From Streptomyces sp. Go-475 (GTDB lineage: Bacteria; Actinomycetota; Actinomycetes; Streptomycetales; Streptomycetaceae), in NCBI RefSeq assembly GCF_003330845.1, contig NZ_CP026121.1, forward strand, positions 5,561,501 through 5,625,500: 64,000 nt of DNA. Direction: 5' to 3'. Under the pieces are notes generated by a model. It was not told the origin of the DNA. It ran no database searches and saw only the letters and a list, made by a program, of their open reading frames with translations. How positions within the stretch are numbered: the stretch's first letter is position 1; each line of letters begins with the position of its first letter. This document shows, one piece after another, positions 8,511 to 17,197 of the stretch. The translations under genes and the position numbers were made by a program.

Positions 8511-8948
8511 CTACTGACGACCGCTCGAAGCGCGGTCGACCCCTCCGTCCGGCCGGTCGTCCCGGGTGATGTGCCGCTCCGCCACCAGCAGTTCGCCGCC
8601 CCGCCGGACCAGCCGGTCACGCATCACGCACGACAGGTGCACCCGCGGCGCGCCGCCCCGGGGGGTCGCCAGGATCTGCACGCAGGAGACGGTCTCGATC
8701 CCGTCGGCGGTGCTCCGGGCGGTCGTCATGGTCACCCAGTGGCGGTGCACCTCCCCGGCGGCCGCCCGCCCCTCGGCCGCCGCCCGCGCACCGGCGGCGA
8801 TGCCCTCCCGGCCCCGGACCGGCTCCGTCATCGACGGCGACGCGAACGTGGCGTCGGGCGTGAACGTGGCAGCCCACGCCCCGGCCTCACCGCCGTCGAG
8901 CAACTGCATGTGGCGGGCGTAGAACTGCTGGATGTCCGTGCTGTCCAT
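8511..8948 (-). CDS. Stand-alone SnoaL-like / NTF2-fold protein
   Basis: 145-aa small alpha+beta protein (IQQFYARHMQLLDGGEAG start, VRGRE, TFTPDATFAS, RVHLSCVMRD) of the SnoaL_4/ring-hydroxylating-beta-like NTF2 superfamily. It is not an obvious match to the aklanonic acid methyl ester cyclases AknH/SnoaL, which have a different core sequence. It is a clear paralogue of the C-terminal third of the aromatase/cyclase at 6291-7649. Such proteins in aromatic polyketide clusters act as cyclases, hydroxylases or accessory factors, so the exact job is open. It is the first gene of a two-gene minus-strand operon with the SDR and divergent from the ring cyclase. Confidence 0.75.
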   Translation of the reverse strand: MDSTDIQQFYARHMQLLDGGEAGAWAATFTPDATFASPSMTEPVRGREGIAAGARAAAEGRAAAGEVHRHWVTMTTARSTADGIETVSCVQILATPRGGAPRVHLSCVMRDRLVRRGGELLVAERHITRDDRPDGGVDRASSGRQ

Positions 8949-9002
8949 GAACGGCCTCCCCTACGACGGTCTGCACGCCCGACCCTGACGCACCCGCGTC
9001 GC

Positions 9003-9040
9003 ATCCCGCTCGAGACGGCGGCCCGGTCGTCGAGCGGGAT
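9003..9040. promoter_or_regulatory. Inverted repeat in divergent promoter
   Basis: ATCCCGCTCGA (9003-9013) and TCGAGCGGGAT (9030-9040) form an exact 11-bp inverted repeat with a 16-nt spacer, inside the 148-bp region between the divergent SnoaL-like and cyclase genes. No gene ends here, so an operator is more likely than a terminator. Confidence 0.5.
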
Positions 9041-9096
9041 TCCAATGCCTTCCGAGCGGCTGCGGCCAGGCTGGCGTGGTCGTCCAGGAGGTGGCC

Positions 9097-9876
9097 GTGC
9101 GCATCATTGACCTGTCCTCGCCGGTGGACTCCGGCTCGTTCGAACCGGACCCGGTGGTCCACGAGGTGATGTCCCCGCGTGAGGGCGCGCTGCACATGCG
9201 CGACGAGATGCGGAAGCACTTCGGCATCGAGTTCGACCCCGACGACCTGCCCGACGGCGAGTTCCTCTCGCTGGACCGGCTGAGTCTGACCACGCACACC
9301 GGCACGCACGTCGACGCGCCCTCGCACTACGGCTCGAAGACGACGTACGGCACCGGCGTGCCCCGGCACATCGACGCGATGCCGCTGGAGTGGTTCCTCG
9401 CCCCCGGCGTGGTCCTGGACGTCCGGGGCCGCGAGGCGGGCACGGTCGACGCGGCCGACCTGCGCAAGGAGCTCGACCGGATCGGGTACGCGCTCGCCCC
9501 GTCCGACATCGTGATCCTGCACACCGGCGCCGCCGCGTGGTCGGGCACCAGCCGGTACTTCACCGACTTCGTCGGTCTCGACGCGAGCGCCATCGCCTTC
9601 CTGCTCGACGCGGGCATCCGGGTGGTCGGCACCGACGCGTTCAGCCTGGACGCGCCGTTCGGCACGATCATCGCCGAGTACCGGCGGACCGGGGACCCCG
9701 CCGTGCTCTGGCCGGCCCACGTCGCCGGACGCCACCGGGAGTACTGCCAGATCGAGCGGCTCTCGGGACTGGAGAACCTGCCCGCGCCGTACGGCTTCCA
9801 GGTGTCGTGCTTCCCGGTGAAGATCGCCGGCGCCGGGGCCGGCTGGGCGCGGGCGGTCGCCCTCGTCGACGACTAG
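9097..9876 (+). CDS. Metal-dependent ring cyclase (PF04199 family; AknW/DpsY/SnoaM type)
   Basis: 259-aa protein of the cyclase/kynurenine-formamidase family. The HxGTHxDAPSH signature is at residues 67-77 (H67, H71, D73, H77 as probable metal ligands). In anthracycline pathways this family (DpsY, AknW, SnoaM) closes the second/third rings to give aklanonic-acid-type intermediates, which fits the context. GTG 9097 is chosen: GGAGG is 5 nt upstream and the product begins RIIDLSSPVD like the family. GTG 9076 would precede the ribosome site. It is the first gene of an operon with the dimethyltransferase and aminotransferase. Confidence 0.88.
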   Translation: MRIIDLSSPVDSGSFEPDPVVHEVMSPREGALHMRDEMRKHFGIEFDPDDLPDGEFLSLDRLSLTTHTGTHVDAPSHYGSKTTYGTGVPRHIDAMPLEWFLAPGVVLDVRGREAGTVDAADLRKELDRIGYALAPSDIVILHTGAAAWSGTSRYFTDFVGLDASAIAFLLDAGIRVVGTDAFSLDAPFGTIIAEYRRTGDPAVLWPAHVAGRHREYCQIERLSGLENLPAPYGFQVSCFPVKIAGAGAGWARAVALVDD

Positions 9877-9950
9877 GAGGGCCTCCCGGAGGAGGGCCCC
9901 GACCCACCGCCCACTGCCGCACAGGACAGCAGCCGACCCGAGGAGAAACC

Positions 9951-10679
9951 ATGTACAGCACGGACCTCGCCGAGGTCTACGAGACGGTGTACCGCAGCCG
10001 GGGCAAGGACTGGGCGGCGGAGGCCGAGGACATCGCGGCCCTGGCCCGCCGTCACACCCCGGGCGCCGACACGCTGCTCGACGTGGCGTGCGGCACCGCC
10101 GCCCATCTCGGCCCCTTCAGCAAGCTCTTCGCCACGGCGGAGGGCCTGGAGATCGCGGCGCCGATGCGCGACCTGGCGCTCGAGCGGTGGCCCGGCCTGA
10201 CCATCCACGAGGGCGACATGCGCGACTTCGACCTCGGCCGCCGGTACTCCGTCGTCACCTGCATGTTCTGCGCCATCGGCTATCTGGGCAGCGTCGAGGA
10301 GATGCGCTCCGCCGTGGCCTCGATGGCCCGTCACCTCGAACCGGGGGGCGCGCTGATCATCGAACCCTGGTGGTTCCCCGAGCAGTTCGAGGAGGGGTTC
10401 GTGGCCGGGGACCTGGCCCGCGAGGGCGACCGGACCGTGGCCCGGATCTCCCACTCCACCCTCCAGGGCCGCGCGACCCGGATGGAGGTCCGCTTCCTCG
10501 TCGGGGAGCCGTCGGGCATCCGGACCTTCACCGAGATCGACGTACTGACCCTCTTCACGCGTGACGAGTACGAGCAGGCGTTCCGGGACGCCGGCTGCTC
10601 CGTCACGTACCGGCCGGGCCCGCCGACGGGCCGCGGTCTCTTCGTCGGAGTCAAGGAGCGGGAGGTGTCCGGGCGATGA
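9951..10679 (+). CDS. NDP-aminosugar N,N-dimethyltransferase (DesVI/TylM1/AknX2 type)
   Basis: 242-aa SAM-dependent methyltransferase with glycine-rich motif [14 protein letters not shown] (about 42-54) and the [15 protein letters not shown] stretch typical of aminosugar N-methyltransferases. It overlaps the downstream 3-aminotransferase start by ATGA, so methylation of the newly installed 3-amino group is the natural role, converting a daunosamine-type sugar to rhodosamine. AGGAG 6-7 nt before the ATG. The upstream 74-nt gap has a GC-rich imperfect hairpin just after the cyclase stop. Confidence 0.88.
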   Translation: MYSTDLAEVYETVYRSRGKDWAAEAEDIAALARRHTPGADTLLDVACGTAAHLGPFSKLFATAEGLEIAAPMRDLALERWPGLTIHEGDMRDFDLGRRYSVVTCMFCAIGYLGSVEEMRSAVASMARHLEPGGALIIEPWWFPEQFEEGFVAGDLAREGDRTVARISHSTLQGRATRMEVRFLVGEPSGIRTFTEIDVLTLFTRDEYEQAFRDAGCSVTYRPGPPTGRGLFVGVKEREVSGR

Positions 10680-11785
10680 CCACCTACGTCTGGGACTACT
10701 TGCGGGAGTACGCCGAGGAGCGCGAGGAACTCCTCGACGCCGTCGACACGGTGTTCCAGTCCGGTCAGCTCGTCCTCGGCGAGAGCGTCTCCCGCTTCGA
10801 GCAGGAGTTCGCCGCCTACCACGGGCAGCCGCACTGCGTGGGCGTGGACAACGGCACCAACGCGCTCGTCCTCGGCCTCCAGGCGCTCGGGGTGAAACCC
10901 GGCGACGAGGTGATCACGGTGTCCAACACGGCCGCCCCCACCGTGCTGGCCATCGACGCCGTCGGAGCCCGGCCGGTCTTCGTCGACGTGCGCGAGGAGG
11001 ACTACCTCATGCGCACCGACCAGCTCGCCGACGCGCTCACCGAGCGCACCGCGGCCATCGTGCCGGTGCACCTGTACGGGCAGTGCGTCGACATGGCCGC
11101 CGTGACCGCCTTCGCCGAGCGCCACGGACTGAAGGTCCTGGAGGACTGCGCCCAGGCCCACGGCGCCCGGCACCACGGCCGGCTGGCCGGGACCATGGGC
11201 GACGCGGCGGCCTTCTCCTTCTACCCGACGAAGGTGCTCGGCGCGTACGGCGACGGCGGCGCCGTGGTCACCGGCGACGACGGCACGGACGCGAACCTGC
11301 GCCGGCTGCGCTACTACGGCATGGAGGACCGGTACTACGTTGTCCAGACCCCCGGGCACAACAGCCGCCTCGACGAGGTCCAGGCCGAGATCCTCCGCCG
11401 CAAGCTACGGCGCCTCGACGCCTACATCGAGGGACGGCGGCGCGTGGCGCGACGCTATGCGGAGGGGCTGGGGGACACCGGCCTCGTCCTTCCCTCGAAC
11501 GCGGTGGGCAATGATCACGTCCACTACGTCCACGTGGTCCGCCACCCCGAGCGGGACCGCATCATCGAGCGGCTCAGGGCGTACGACATCGAGCTGAACA
11601 TCAGCTACCCCTGGCCGGTGCACACGATGAGCGGCTTCGCCCACCTCGGCTACCGCGAGGGCGACCTGCCGGTGACCGAGCGGCTGGCGAAGGAGATCTT
11701 CTCCCTGCCGATGTACCCCTCGCTGCCGCAGCACGTCCAGGAGAAGGTGATCGAGGCGCTCCGCGAGGTGATCGCCGGGCTCTGA
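10676..11785 (+). CDS. PLP-dependent NDP-hexose 3-aminotransferase (DnrJ/AknZ type)
   Basis: 369-aa DegT/DnrJ/EryC1 aminotransferase. The PLP lysine is K186 in [15 protein letters not shown], and the start [11 protein letters not shown] matches the DnrJ family very closely. It transfers an amino group to C-3 of the 3-keto-2,6-dideoxy sugar. Unlike the PLP enzyme at 4188-5489 it keeps the lysine, so the cluster has one true aminotransferase and one dehydratase of the same fold. It ends the operon, followed by a very long hairpin terminator. Confidence 0.9.
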   Translation: MTTYVWDYLREYAEEREELLDAVDTVFQSGQLVLGESVSRFEQEFAAYHGQPHCVGVDNGTNALVLGLQALGVKPGDEVITVSNTAAPTVLAIDAVGARPVFVDVREEDYLMRTDQLADALTERTAAIVPVHLYGQCVDMAAVTAFAERHGLKVLEDCAQAHGARHHGRLAGTMGDAAAFSFYPTKVLGAYGDGGAVVTGDDGTDANLRRLRYYGMEDRYYVVQTPGHNSRLDEVQAEILRRKLRRLDAYIEGRRRVARRYAEGLGDTGLVLPSNAVGNDHVHYVHVVRHPERDRIIERLRAYDIELNISYPWPVHTMSGFAHLGYREGDLPVTERLAKEIFSLPMYPSLPQHVQEKVIEALREVIAGL

Positions 11786-11802
11786 CGCCCGCGCGGGTGC
11801 GC

Positions 11803-11853
11803 GAAACGCCGTGTCCCGGTGAGGCCGACCGCCTCACCGGGACACGGCGTTTC
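11803..11853. terminator. Very strong bidirectional terminator
   Basis: Perfect 23-bp stem (11803-11825 with 11831-11853) and a 5-nt loop, extendable outward by about 7 more pairs after one mismatch. It separates the convergent aminotransferase and 2,3-dehydratase genes. Confidence 0.88.
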
Positions 11854-11866
11854 CCGCACCCTGCCG

Positions 11867-13321
11867 TCAGGCCCCGTGGAACAGGCTGTGCAGACAGGCG
11901 ATCAGGCTGCGGGCCTGGACGTTGACGTAGTGGCTGTGCCGCAGCAGGTCCGACAGCTGGTGCAGTGTCATCCAGCGGTAGTCGGGATGGTCGCGGGGCA
12001 CGTCCTGGTCGGTCTCCACGATCAGGTAGCGGTTGAGCGCGTGGAAGAAGCGGCCGCCCTCCTCGGAGAGCACCGTGTCGTACCGGACGCGCTCCGCGGG
12101 GGCCCGCAGCACCTCGTCGAGGAAGGGCGGCGCGGTCCCGCCGGGCAGCCGCGCATGGCTCTCCGCGACGCACTGCACGGTCGGGCCCAGCTCCACCACG
12201 TCCGCGAAACCCGGCTCCACGCGCGCGTGCACGAGGACGTGCAGCACCCCCTCGAACCGCCGGACGAGGAAGGCGATGACGCCCTGCCCCACCGGCTCGA
12301 TCATCGGCTGGCTCCACCGGTGGACCTCACGGCCGCCGGCGTCCACCCGGACCCCGATGACGTCGAAGAAGGCGCCCGCGTCGTGCCGGATGCGGTCGTC
12401 GGTGCGGCTCCAGTCGCGCAGCTCGCCGAGCGCGACCCGGCGGACCGCGATGTCGCTGCTGGTGCGCCGGTCGGTGATCCAGCCGAGGATCTCCCGCGCA
12501 CTGTGCACGCTGTGCGCCCCGGGATCGCCCGAGCGCAGCAGCGCCGACCGGAAGTCGTCGCCGTCCGGCCGGTCGACGCCCGCACCGGTGAACGGCAGGC
12601 ACGACAGCACCGTCCGGGCGTCCATGTTGACGGTGTCCTTGCGCCCCAGCAGCTCGTGGATCTGGCCCAGCGTCATCCAGCGGTACCCGTCCAGGGCCTC
12701 CACCGGCTCGGGCAGCTCGACGACCACGTTGCGGTTGCGCTTGCGGTAGAACCACGACCCCTGCTCGGACTGCCGCACGTCGGCGAGGACGCCCGGGCGG
12801 CTGTGGATGTCCAGGAAGTGCTCCAGGTACGGCACCGGGCGCCCCTGGTGGACCCGCGTGTAGTTGCTGCGGGTCGCCTGGACGGTCGGGGAGAGCTGGA
12901 GCCCCTCGGCGTTGCCGGGCTCGACCTTCGCCTGCATCAGGCAGTGCAGCACCCCGTCGACGGGGGCGGTGAGGATGCCCAGGATGCCGATCTCCGGCTG
13001 GTTGATGATGGGCTGCGTCCACCGCGGCACCGGCGCGCCCGGGTGCTCGACCTCCAGGCCGTGCACGGTGAAGAACCGGCCCGTGTGGTGGCGCAGGTCG
13101 CCGGTGTCCGGGTCGGTCTCCCAGCCCTCCAGGGCCTGCAGGGGCACCCGGTCGACATGGGTGTAGGCCCGCCGGCCGTAGTCGGCGAACCAGTCCGTGA
13201 AGTCGGAGAGGTCGCCGAGGGGGCCGGTCCGCAGCCGCGCCGAGGCGTCGATCCGCCGCTCGACGGGGTCCCGGGTGGGTGAGTGGGTGGAGTCGGTGGC
13301 GAGAGCACGGGAGTTGCTCAT
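11867..13321 (-). CDS. NDP-4-keto-6-deoxyglucose 2,3-dehydratase
   Basis: 484-aa protein made of two homologous halves, each with an arrangement like VPRWTQPII / VHRWSQPMI, a GVLHCLMQAKVEPG / GVLHVLVHARVEPG segment and a final YRWMTL.Q..ELL box. This tandem-repeat architecture is diagnostic of the TylX3/EryBVI/DnmT/AknN-type 2,3-dehydratases that remove the 2-hydroxyl in 2-deoxysugar biosynthesis. Its start overlaps the stop of the upstream 4-ketoreductase (ATGA). It is the last gene of a four-gene minus-strand operon. Confidence 0.92.
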   Translation of the reverse strand: MSNSRALATDSTHSPTRDPVERRIDASARLRTGPLGDLSDFTDWFADYGRRAYTHVDRVPLQALEGWETDPDTGDLRHHTGRFFTVHGLEVEHPGAPVPRWTQPIINQPEIGILGILTAPVDGVLHCLMQAKVEPGNAEGLQLSPTVQATRSNYTRVHQGRPVPYLEHFLDIHSRPGVLADVRQSEQGSWFYRKRNRNVVVELPEPVEALDGYRWMTLGQIHELLGRKDTVNMDARTVLSCLPFTGAGVDRPDGDDFRSALLRSGDPGAHSVHSAREILGWITDRRTSSDIAVRRVALGELRDWSRTDDRIRHDAGAFFDVIGVRVDAGGREVHRWSQPMIEPVGQGVIAFLVRRFEGVLHVLVHARVEPGFADVVELGPTVQCVAESHARLPGGTAPPFLDEVLRAPAERVRYDTVLSEEGGRFFHALNRYLIVETDQDVPRDHPDYRWMTLHQLSDLLRHSHYVNVQARSLIACLHSLFHGA

Positions 13322-14280
13322 GAGACCTCCAGGGAGGTGGTGTCGGCTGCCGCTTCCCACATGGCCCGGACGGAGGCGTCGAGCGGGATCGTGGGCCGCC
13401 AGCCGAGCACCTGGGCGGCGAACCGGATGTCCGCGCAGGTCCAGCCGCCGCCCTTGCTGGCGACCTCGGCGGAGTTGAGCCGCGCCGACGAGGCGTCCAC
13501 GCCGGCCGCGTCGAACAGGGCCTGCACCAGGTCGCGCATCGGCACCGCCTCGCCGCGCCCGATGTTCACGACCAGGCCGGTGACCGGCGCGTGCACCGCG
13601 GCGACGGCCGCCCGGGCCAGGTCCCGCACGTCGACGAAGTCCCGCCGGGCGTCGGCGACGTCGAGGCTGAGCACGTCGCCGGGGCCGAGGGCGCGCAGCC
13701 GGGCCACGACGGCGCCGAGGAAGCTGGCCGTCGTGGTGTGCGGCCCGCACACGTTGACCGCGCGCAGCACGACCCCGTCCACCCGGCCCGCCCGGGTCTG
13801 GGCGAGCAGGTGCTCGGAACCGGTGCGCTTGGTCAGTCCGTAGGGGGTGAGCGGGCCGGGCTCGCGGTGTTCGTCGATGAGGACGCCGTCCGGCACCGGC
13901 CCGTACTCGTGGATCGACCCCAGCTGGACGACCCGCAGCCGCCGGGAGGTCGCGGCACAGCCGTCGACCAGGCGCTCCAGGAGGTCGATGTGCGCCCGGC
14001 GCATCTCCTCGACGGTGGTGCCCCAGCCGCCGGTGGCGTTGATCACCGCGGTGACGCCGTGCCGGTCGAGGAGCGCGGCGAGACGCTCCGGGGCGGTGCC
14101 GGCGACGTCGAGGGGGACGAAGGCGTGCGGGCGGGTGTGAGGCGCCGGGTGCCGGGCCACCGCGAGCACCCGGTGCCCGGTGCGCGACAGTTCGTCACAG
14201 ACGCTGCGGCCGACGCACCCCGTGGCACCGAGCACGGCCACGGTGCCGGAGGCCGTCCCGCCCTGCGTGGTGGGGGACAT
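13318..14280 (-). CDS. NDP-hexose 4-ketoreductase (DnmV/AknM type)
   Basis: 320-aa extended SDR/NAD-dependent epimerase-fold protein with GATGCVG at 18-24, S122 and Y147xxxK151. It lacks the long C-terminal region of 4,6-dehydratases. In this context it should reduce the 4-keto group as the last step of TDP-deoxysugar assembly, with product stereochemistry unpredictable from sequence. It overlaps the 2,3-dehydratase by 4 bases and follows the 3,5-epimerase by 8. Confidence 0.85.
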   Translation of the reverse strand: MSPTTQGGTASGTVAVLGATGCVGRSVCDELSRTGHRVLAVARHPAPHTRPHAFVPLDVAGTAPERLAALLDRHGVTAVINATGGWGTTVEEMRRAHIDLLERLVDGCAATSRRLRVVQLGSIHEYGPVPDGVLIDEHREPGPLTPYGLTKRTGSEHLLAQTRAGRVDGVVLRAVNVCGPHTTTASFLGAVVARLRALGPGDVLSLDVADARRDFVDVRDLARAAVAAVHAPVTGLVVNIGRGEAVPMRDLVQALFDAAGVDASSARLNSAEVASKGGGWTCADIRFAAQVLGWRPTIPLDASVRAMWEAAADTTSLEVS

Positions 14281-14288
14281 CGCCGTGC

Positions 14289-14915
14289 TCAGTTCGGGGC
14301 GCCGATGCCGGAGGGCTGCCACAGGCGCTCCTCGACCGCGGCGGACTCGGCGTAGTCGGGCAGCAGTCCCTGGGCCCGGGCCGCGGCGAAGGACAGCGCC
14401 GCCCGGTCCCGGTCCGACTGCACCGCGTCCAGCCCGGCGGGCAGCCGCACGCCCAGCTCCCGGTCGAAGATGTCGACGGCCAGCTCGTTCTCGGCCACGT
14501 ACGGCCCCGTGAGCAGGTAGGACATGACGGTGTCGTCCTCCAGCGCGACGAAGGCGTGGCCGACGCCGACCGGGAAGTACGAGGCGCGGAAGTGGACCTG
14601 GTCCATCTCGACCGCGTCCCACCGCATGAAGGTGGGCGAGCCGACCCGCAGGTCGACCACGATGTCGAGGGCCCGGCCGCGCGCGCAGTACACGTACTTG
14701 GCGGTACCGGGCGGGGTGACGGTGAAGTGGATGCCGCGGACCGTGCCGCGCCGGGAGATGCTGTGGTTGGTCTGCGCGACCGGGAAGTGCGGCCGGCCCA
14801 GCGCCTGCTGGAACGCCTCCAGCTGGAAGGGCGAGACGAACAGCCCGCGGTGGTCGCGGAACTGACGGGGGGTGAACTCGAAGGCACCCTCGACCTTGAG
14901 CTTACGGATCTGCAT
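14289..14915 (-). CDS. dTDP-4-keto-6-deoxyhexose 3,5-epimerase (RmlC/AknL type)
   Basis: 208-aa cupin of the RmlC family with RGIHF (catalytic H63), K73 and Y133, numbering almost identical to RmlC. It converts the D-configured 4-keto sugar to the L-series, consistent with L-rhodosamine/L-rhodinose-type sugars. The ATG at 14915 has no strong ribosome site; an in-frame GTG 12 nt upstream is possible. It is the second gene of the minus-strand operon, 73 nt after the glycosyltransferase. Confidence 0.9.
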   Translation of the reverse strand: MQIRKLKVEGAFEFTPRQFRDHRGLFVSPFQLEAFQQALGRPHFPVAQTNHSISRRGTVRGIHFTVTPPGTAKYVYCARGRALDIVVDLRVGSPTFMRWDAVEMDQVHFRASYFPVGVGHAFVALEDDTVMSYLLTGPYVAENELAVDIFDRELGVRLPAGLDAVQSDRDRAALSFAAARAQGLLPDYAESAAVEERLWQPSGIGAPN

Positions 14916-14988
14916 CGCTTGGTTCACCGTCCGGGAAGTAGGGGGTACGGCAGGGCCGGTGGCGGCCCGGGTGCGGGTCTCGCGCCGG

Positions 14989-16281
14989 TCACCGGCGGCG
15001 GTGCTCGGCGGCCAGGCGCTCCAGCGTGGGGACGACCTGCGCGGGGGCGGGAGCGGCGAGCGCCTCGCGCCGCAGGGCCTCGGCGTTGCGCTTGAAGACC
15101 GGTTCCTCGAGCAGGCGGACGAGCAGCTCGCGCAGTCCCTTCGCGCTGAGCTTGCCGGGCACGTAGAGCCCGGCCTGGCGCCGTTCCAGGTAGCGGGCCT
15201 TGTTGATGGTGTCCCAGACACCGTCGACGACGATGAGCTGGGGCACGGCGTGGATCATCGCCGTGCCGAAGCTGCCCGAGCCGCCGTGGTGGATCACCGC
15301 GTCGCAGGTGGGCAGCAGCGCGTCGAGGGGGACGAAGTCGACGGCCCGCACGTTGTCCGGCAGGGTGTCGAAGTCCTTGAGCTGGTTCTCGTTGAGCGTG
15401 GCGACGACCTCGACGTCGTCGAGCCCCGCGACGGCCTCCAGCAGGTCGCCGATGGACGCCCGGTCGGAGCCCAGCACCTCGCGGTGCGCCACGCCCAGGG
15501 TGATGCACACCCGGCGGCCCCGCTTCGGCGGCTCCTGGAGCCACTGCGGCACGGTGGACTGGCCGTTGTACGGGACGTACCGCATCGGCACGTAGTGCAG
15601 GTCCAGCGGGAACCGCATGGACGCCGGCAGCGGGCAGACGGTGAAGTCGCCCGTCACCGCCGCCTCCTCGAAGGAGGCGCCGTGCCGCTCCAGGCTCCAG
15701 GTGAGCCACTCGCGCAGCGGGTCGTCCCGCAGCTCCGGCGGGCGGGCGGCGAGCTGCTCCAGGAAGGTCGCGCGCATCTTGCCCGCCAGGTCCAGCCCGA
15801 AGAGCAGCCGGCCGTGCGCCGTCCCCGTGGCCATGGCGGCGATCGCGCCGGCGAAGGTCATGGTGTCCCACAGGACCAGGTCGGGCTTCCAGGAGCGGCA
15901 GTGCTCCACCAGCTCGTCGACCATCTGGTCGGAGCAGCAGTTCTGGAAGACGACCGAGGTCATGGCCGTGAACACACCGAGTGTGTAGTCCCAGGTCAGC
16001 CGCTCCGGGCGGGTCTCGCTCATGTCGAGACCGACCTGTGCCTGGCTCTCCAGCTGGTCGACGTCCTGGCCGATGTTCTCCTGGGTCTCCTGCATCTGCT
16101 CGTCGAGATGCAGCTCCTCCCCGACCCCGACGGCGGTCAGCCCGGTACGGGTGATCTCGTCGGCGAGATCGGGGTGACTGGCGATCCTGACGTCGTGCCC
16201 CGCCGCCTTCAGGGCCCAGGCGAGTGTCACCTGGGCGTGCATGTGCGACTTGGCGGCGAAGGTGGTGAAGAGTACCCGCAT
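14989..16281 (-). CDS. Deoxysugar glycosyltransferase without adjacent activator (GT-B)
   Basis: 430-aa GT1-family enzyme beginning MRVLFTTFAAKSHMHAQVTLAWAL and carrying the donor loop AVIHHGGSGSFGTAMIHAVPQ. It is paralogous to the transferases at 2857 and 24590 but has no P450-like gene beside it. It could be an activator-independent chain-extending enzyme of the AknK type, adding the second and/or third sugar, or it may share one of the two activators. It heads the minus-strand operon, divergent from the PadR regulator across 246 bp. Confidence 0.87.
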   Translation of the reverse strand: MRVLFTTFAAKSHMHAQVTLAWALKAAGHDVRIASHPDLADEITRTGLTAVGVGEELHLDEQMQETQENIGQDVDQLESQAQVGLDMSETRPERLTWDYTLGVFTAMTSVVFQNCCSDQMVDELVEHCRSWKPDLVLWDTMTFAGAIAAMATGTAHGRLLFGLDLAGKMRATFLEQLAARPPELRDDPLREWLTWSLERHGASFEEAAVTGDFTVCPLPASMRFPLDLHYVPMRYVPYNGQSTVPQWLQEPPKRGRRVCITLGVAHREVLGSDRASIGDLLEAVAGLDDVEVVATLNENQLKDFDTLPDNVRAVDFVPLDALLPTCDAVIHHGGSGSFGTAMIHAVPQLIVVDGVWDTINKARYLERRQAGLYVPGKLSAKGLRELLVRLLEEPVFKRNAEALRREALAAPAPAQVVPTLERLAAEHRRR

Positions 16282-16527
16282 CCCAACCCCTGTTCCGGCG
16301 AACGACCCGTATGCGATGGGCCTCCACCCTCGGGCCGTGACCTCGTGCGGGAGTCGAGAGTCGTTGCAGCGGCGCTCGACGCGGGGCGCTCGAACGCGGT
16401 CGGTGCCTCCCGCCCTCGCGGAGAACAGCAGGTCGTGTACTACCGTGGGATCAGCCGGCGGGGTCCGGCCGATGCGCGGAGCACCGGGTACCGGTCCGTG
16501 CCGTGAGGGAGATTCAGCAGGGAGACG

Positions 16528-17091
16528 ATGTCCGCCACGCGATTGCTCGTCCTGGGGGTCGTGCGGATGCACGGCCGGGCGCACGGCTATCTGGTCCGCT
16601 CCGAGCTGTTGTCCTGGGGTGCCGACGAATGGGCGCACATCAAGTTCGGCTCGATCTACCACGCGCTCCGGCAGCTGGCCAAGGACGGCCTGCTGAAGTC
16701 GACCGACATCCCCGACTGGCCCGGCCGCGTCGACTACGAGATCGCGCCCCCGGGCGAGGAGGAGTTCTTCCGGCTGCTGCGTGACGCGCTGCGCCAGGGG
16801 AACAACCGGCCGGACATGCTGGGGGCGGCGCTCGTGCTGCTGCCGGCGCTCAGCCGCGAGGAGGCGATCGCCCTGTTGCGGGAGCGCATCGCGTCGCTCT
16901 CGGCGGAGCAGAGCGAGCTGATCGCCAAGGTCGACGAGACGGCGGGGGAGCGGCCGCAGCGGGCCCACATCCGCGAACTCCTCGGCCTCTGGGAGCACAG
17001 CGCCGCGAGCCAGGCCGCCTGGACCGAGGCACTGATCGAGCGCCTGGAGGCGGGCGCCTACGTCATGGCGGGGGAGGAGAAGGGCGCCTGA
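16528..17091 (+). CDS. PadR-family transcriptional regulator
   Basis: 187 aa. The N-terminal winged helix (LLVLGVVRMHGRAHGYLVRSEL...FGSIYHALRQLAKDGLL...RVDYEI) is the PadR signature. The C-terminal half is a helical dimerisation domain of the Vir/PadR-C type. PadR proteins are usually ligand-responsive repressors of efflux genes, with ATxx-N8-xxAT-like operators. Three related TCAARTTT-centred sites occur nearby: one 57 nt downstream, before the next operon, and two flanking the drrAB promoter. This makes the protein the likely sensor linking drug production to export. RBS GGAG 5 nt before the ATG. Confidence 0.9.
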   Translation: MSATRLLVLGVVRMHGRAHGYLVRSELLSWGADEWAHIKFGSIYHALRQLAKDGLLKSTDIPDWPGRVDYEIAPPGEEEFFRLLRDALRQGNNRPDMLGAALVLLPALSREEAIALLRERIASLSAEQSELIAKVDETAGERPQRAHIRELLGLWEHSAASQAAWTEALIERLEAGAYVMAGEEKGA

Positions 17092-17147
17092 CGGGGAGCC
17101 CTTCCGGCCGTTGACACGGGTTCGGTGGATGACCGGGCGCGTCCCGT

Positions 17148-17166
17148 GATACTCAAGTTTGTATAC
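17148..17166. promoter_or_regulatory. Putative PadR operator upstream of the cyclodeaminase/PKS operon
   Basis: Contains ATAC-N8-GTAT (17149-17164) with core TCAAGTTT, an imperfect palindrome 32 nt before the GTG at 17198. The same core recurs, inverted, at 26870-26886 and 26915-26932 around the drrAB promoter. GATACT within it could also be a -10 element. Confidence 0.6.
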
Positions 17167-17197
17167 CCATCGTGCCCGTCCCGAGAGGACGACCGCT

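Noticed and set aside
8511..8948. Aklanonic acid methyl ester cyclase (AknH/SnoaL/DnrD)
   Set aside because: Right size and fold class, but the sequence belongs to a different SnoaL-like subfamily and pairs best with the aromatase/cyclase tail; no specific cyclase motif supports the assignment.
16282..16527. SARP-type direct repeats (TCGA heptamers) upstream of the PadR gene
   Set aside because: Three TCGA-containing elements occur at 22- and 14-nt spacing, which does not fit the regular 11/22-nt pattern, and such motifs are frequent by chance at this GC content.
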